Shown here: in pieces, positions 62,676 to 64,000 of the stretch | Numbering within the stretch: the stretch's first letter is position 1 | Layout: every line of letters starts with the position of its first letter | Origin: Sphingomonas sp. Leaf20 | GTDB taxonomy: Bacteria > Pseudomonadota > Alphaproteobacteria > Sphingomonadales > Sphingomonadaceae | DNA: 64,000 bases | Reading direction: 5' to 3' | Assembly: GCF_001421535.1 (NCBI RefSeq) | Contig: NZ_LMKN01000008.1 | Coordinates: forward strand, 772,980 to 836,979 | The notes under the pieces: model-generated | Told to the model about the DNA's origin: nothing | The model's database searches: none | What the model saw: only the letters and a program-made list of their open reading frames with translations | Translations under genes and position numbers: made by a program

Positions 62676-63857
62676 TTACGCCGGCAGTTCGAGAATCCGC
62701 TTGGCGATGATGTTGAGCTGGATCTCGCTCGTCCCGCCCTCGATCGAGTTCGCCTTGGTGCGCAGCCACGAGCGCGGGATCGCACCGCCGCGCGAGCGGT
62801 CGCTGTCCCATTCGAGCGCATCCGAGCCGCCCGCCGCCATCATCAGTTCGTAGCGCGACTTGTTCAGCTCGGTGCCGTAATATTTCATCATGCTCGGCTG
62901 CGCGGGGTGCGCCTTGCCGGCCTTCAGTTCGTCGATGAAGCGTTCGGACATCGCCCCGAACGCCTTGGCGCGCACCTCGAACAGCGCGATCGACGCACGA
63001 AGCAGCGGATCGGCAAGACGGCCGTCATGGCCGAGCCCGACGGTGGCGATCGCGCCGTCGATCAGCGGGTTGCCGCCCGACGAGGCGAGCCCCATCCCCG
63101 AGATCATCTCGCGCTCATGCCCGAGCAGATATTTGGCGACGTCCCAGCCCTTGTTCTCCTCGTACACGCGGTTGATCTTGGGGACCTCGACATTGTCGAA
63201 GAAGGTCTCGCAGAACGGCGAATTGCCGCTGATCAGCAGGATCGGCTTGGTCGAGACGCCGGGGGTGGCCATGTCGAACAGCACAAAGCTGATCCCGCCC
63301 TGCTTCGACGTCTTGTCGGTGCGGACGAGGCAGAAGATCCAGTCCGCCTTGTCGGCATAGCTGGTCCAGACCTTCTGGCCGTTGACGAGATAATGGTCGC
63401 CCTTGTCCTCGGCCGAGGTGGCGAGCCCGGCGAGGTCGGAGCCCGCATTGGGTTCGGAATAGCCCTGGCACCAGCGGATCTCGCCGCGCGCGATCTTGGT
63501 CAGGTGATCGAGCTTCTGCTCCTCGGTGCCGTATTTGAGCAGCGCCGGCCCGAGCATCGAGATACCGAACGAATTGAGCGGGTTGCGCGCCTTGATGGCC
63601 GCCATTTCCTCGCGGAGGATCTTGGTCTCGGCAGGCGACAGGCCGCCGCCGCCATAGGCCTTGGGCCAGTCGGGGACGGTCCAGCCCTTGGCCGCCATCA
63701 GGTCCAGCCACTGTTTTTGCGCGGGGCTCGATGGCTTGAACTGGCGACCACCCCAGCAGACGTCGTCCTCCGAGCGCACCGGCTTGCGCATCTCGGGCGG
63801 GCAGTTCTCCGCGAGCCAGGCGCGGGTTTCGGTGCGGAAGGTGTCGAGGTCGGTCAT
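62676..63857 (-). CDS. Acyl-CoA dehydrogenase, large-subunit type
   Basis: 393 residues. The N-terminal LDTFRTETRAWLAENCPPEM, a GWTVPDWPKAYGGGGLSPAE segment, WCQGYSEPNAGSDLAGLATS near residue 130 and the C-terminal EWDSDRSRGGAIPRSWLRTK and EIQLNIIAKRILELP are characteristic of FadE-type subunits of steroid and branched-chain acyl-CoA dehydrogenases. It is cotranscribed with the smaller dehydrogenase downstream. FAD cofactor; electron acceptor is likely ETF. Confidence 0.92.
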   Translation of the reverse strand: MTDLDTFRTETRAWLAENCPPEMRKPVRSEDDVCWGGRQFKPSSPAQKQWLDLMAAKGWTVPDWPKAYGGGGLSPAETKILREEMAAIKARNPLNSFGISMLGPALLKYGTEEQKLDHLTKIARGEIRWCQGYSEPNAGSDLAGLATSAEDKGDHYLVNGQKVWTSYADKADWIFCLVRTDKTSKQGGISFVLFDMATPGVSTKPILLISGNSPFCETFFDNVEVPKINRVYEENKGWDVAKYLLGHEREMISGMGLASSGGNPLIDGAIATVGLGHDGRLADPLLRASIALFEVRAKAFGAMSERFIDELKAGKAHPAQPSMMKYYGTELNKSRYELMMAAGGSDALEWDSDRSRGGAIPRSWLRTKANSIEGGTSEIQLNIIAKRILELPA

Positions 63858-63908
63858 CGGGTCATCCTGTCCTCTGTCATCGTTCGGTCTGTGAACCGCT
63901 TCCCGGAT

Positions 63909-63994
63909 CCGTCACCCCAGCGGACGCTGGGGTATCCCGGTTGGGAAGCGCTAGGCTCGAACCGGGAGATCCCAGCTTTCGCTGGGATGACGGG
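63909..63994. repeat. Palindromic intergenic repeat, third copy
   Basis: CCGTCACCCCAGC...GGGGTATCCCGG and CCGGGAGATCCCAGC...GCTGGGATGACGGG are almost identical to the element at 56458-56550 in the same orientation, with a different middle segment. It lies upstream of the large-subunit acyl-CoA dehydrogenase start. With the 56458 copy it flanks the 7-kb cluster of dehydrogenase, kinase, SDR and thioesterase genes. Confidence 0.8.
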
Positions 63995-64000
63995 TGGAGG

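Overview
This window comes from a high-GC (roughly two-thirds G+C) alphaproteobacterial chromosome. A sphingomonad (Sphingomonas or a close relative) is the best fit. That placement is inferred from several things read together: the core-gene neighbourhoods (rplK-rplA, aroK-aroB, xerD-accA, radA-cvpA), the fused MrpA/B type Na+/H+ antiporter operon, a TonB-dependent receptor sitting next to MFS and acyl-CoA genes, and dispersed palindromic intergenic elements. Nothing marks it as a plasmid, prophage or integrative element: there are no transposases, phage genes or CRISPR arrays. One tRNA (Thr, anticodon UGU) is present.

Layout. 0-3.3 kb: tail of a PhoX-family (DUF839) protein, an SDR oxidoreductase, a bidirectional terminator, then ribosomal proteins L1 and L11. 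3.3-7.6 kb: an AT-richer orphan membrane protein, a PAS-PAS-GGDEF diguanylate cyclase split by a frameshift, a Crp/Fnr regulator and a divergent secreted HSL-type esterase. 7.8-10.4 kb: a three-gene unit (SRPBCC protein, zinc alcohol dehydrogenase, SDR). 10.8-16.3 kb: a complete mrpA(B)CDEFG operon in which every junction is a short start/stop overlap. 16.4-24 kb: tRNA-Thr, a DUF429-like protein, a secreted serine hydrolase, rarA, a histidine-rich PadR regulator with DUF2218, a glycosyltransferase, radA and cvpA. 24.4-27.2 kb: a two-cysteine IscU-like protein, a CPA2 antiporter, DUF423 and DUF2256 (the last on the opposite strand).

27.2-33.9 kb: aroB and aroK diverge from a small membrane protein, a large secreted protein, xerD and accA; two orphan Flp pilins and a MutT hydrolase follow. 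34-36.4 kb: a DUF1989 protein and a YqcI/YcgG-family haem N-oxygenase candidate overlap as an operon. They diverge from a Crp/Fnr gene across a FNR-like box, and a small acidic protein follows that regulator. 36.3-42.4 kb: GH92 mannosidase, M3 peptidase, an MHS-type permease and a cloverleaf-like repeat. 42.4-48.5 kb: an EF-hand protein followed by an OmpR/EnvZ-type two-component pair, an acyl-CoA ligase overlapping a thioesterase, and a GST.

49-63.9 kb is a lipid or hydroxy-acid catabolic region: TonB-dependent receptor, spinster-like MFS, a TetR regulator with two DNA-binding domains, an ACAD10/11-like acyl-CoA dehydrogenase, a zinc dehydrogenase, an APH-like kinase of the ACAD10/11 type, two SDRs, a TesB thioesterase, and a pair of acyl-CoA dehydrogenases resembling a heteromeric enzyme. 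The most interesting hypotheses are three: (i) a split ACAD10/11-type kinase/dehydrogenase route for 4-hydroxyacyl-CoA, (ii) the DUF1989 plus YqcI/YcgG pair under a Crp/Fnr-type regulator, and (iii) a YqjI-like His-rich PadR repressor with paired GATATATC sites.
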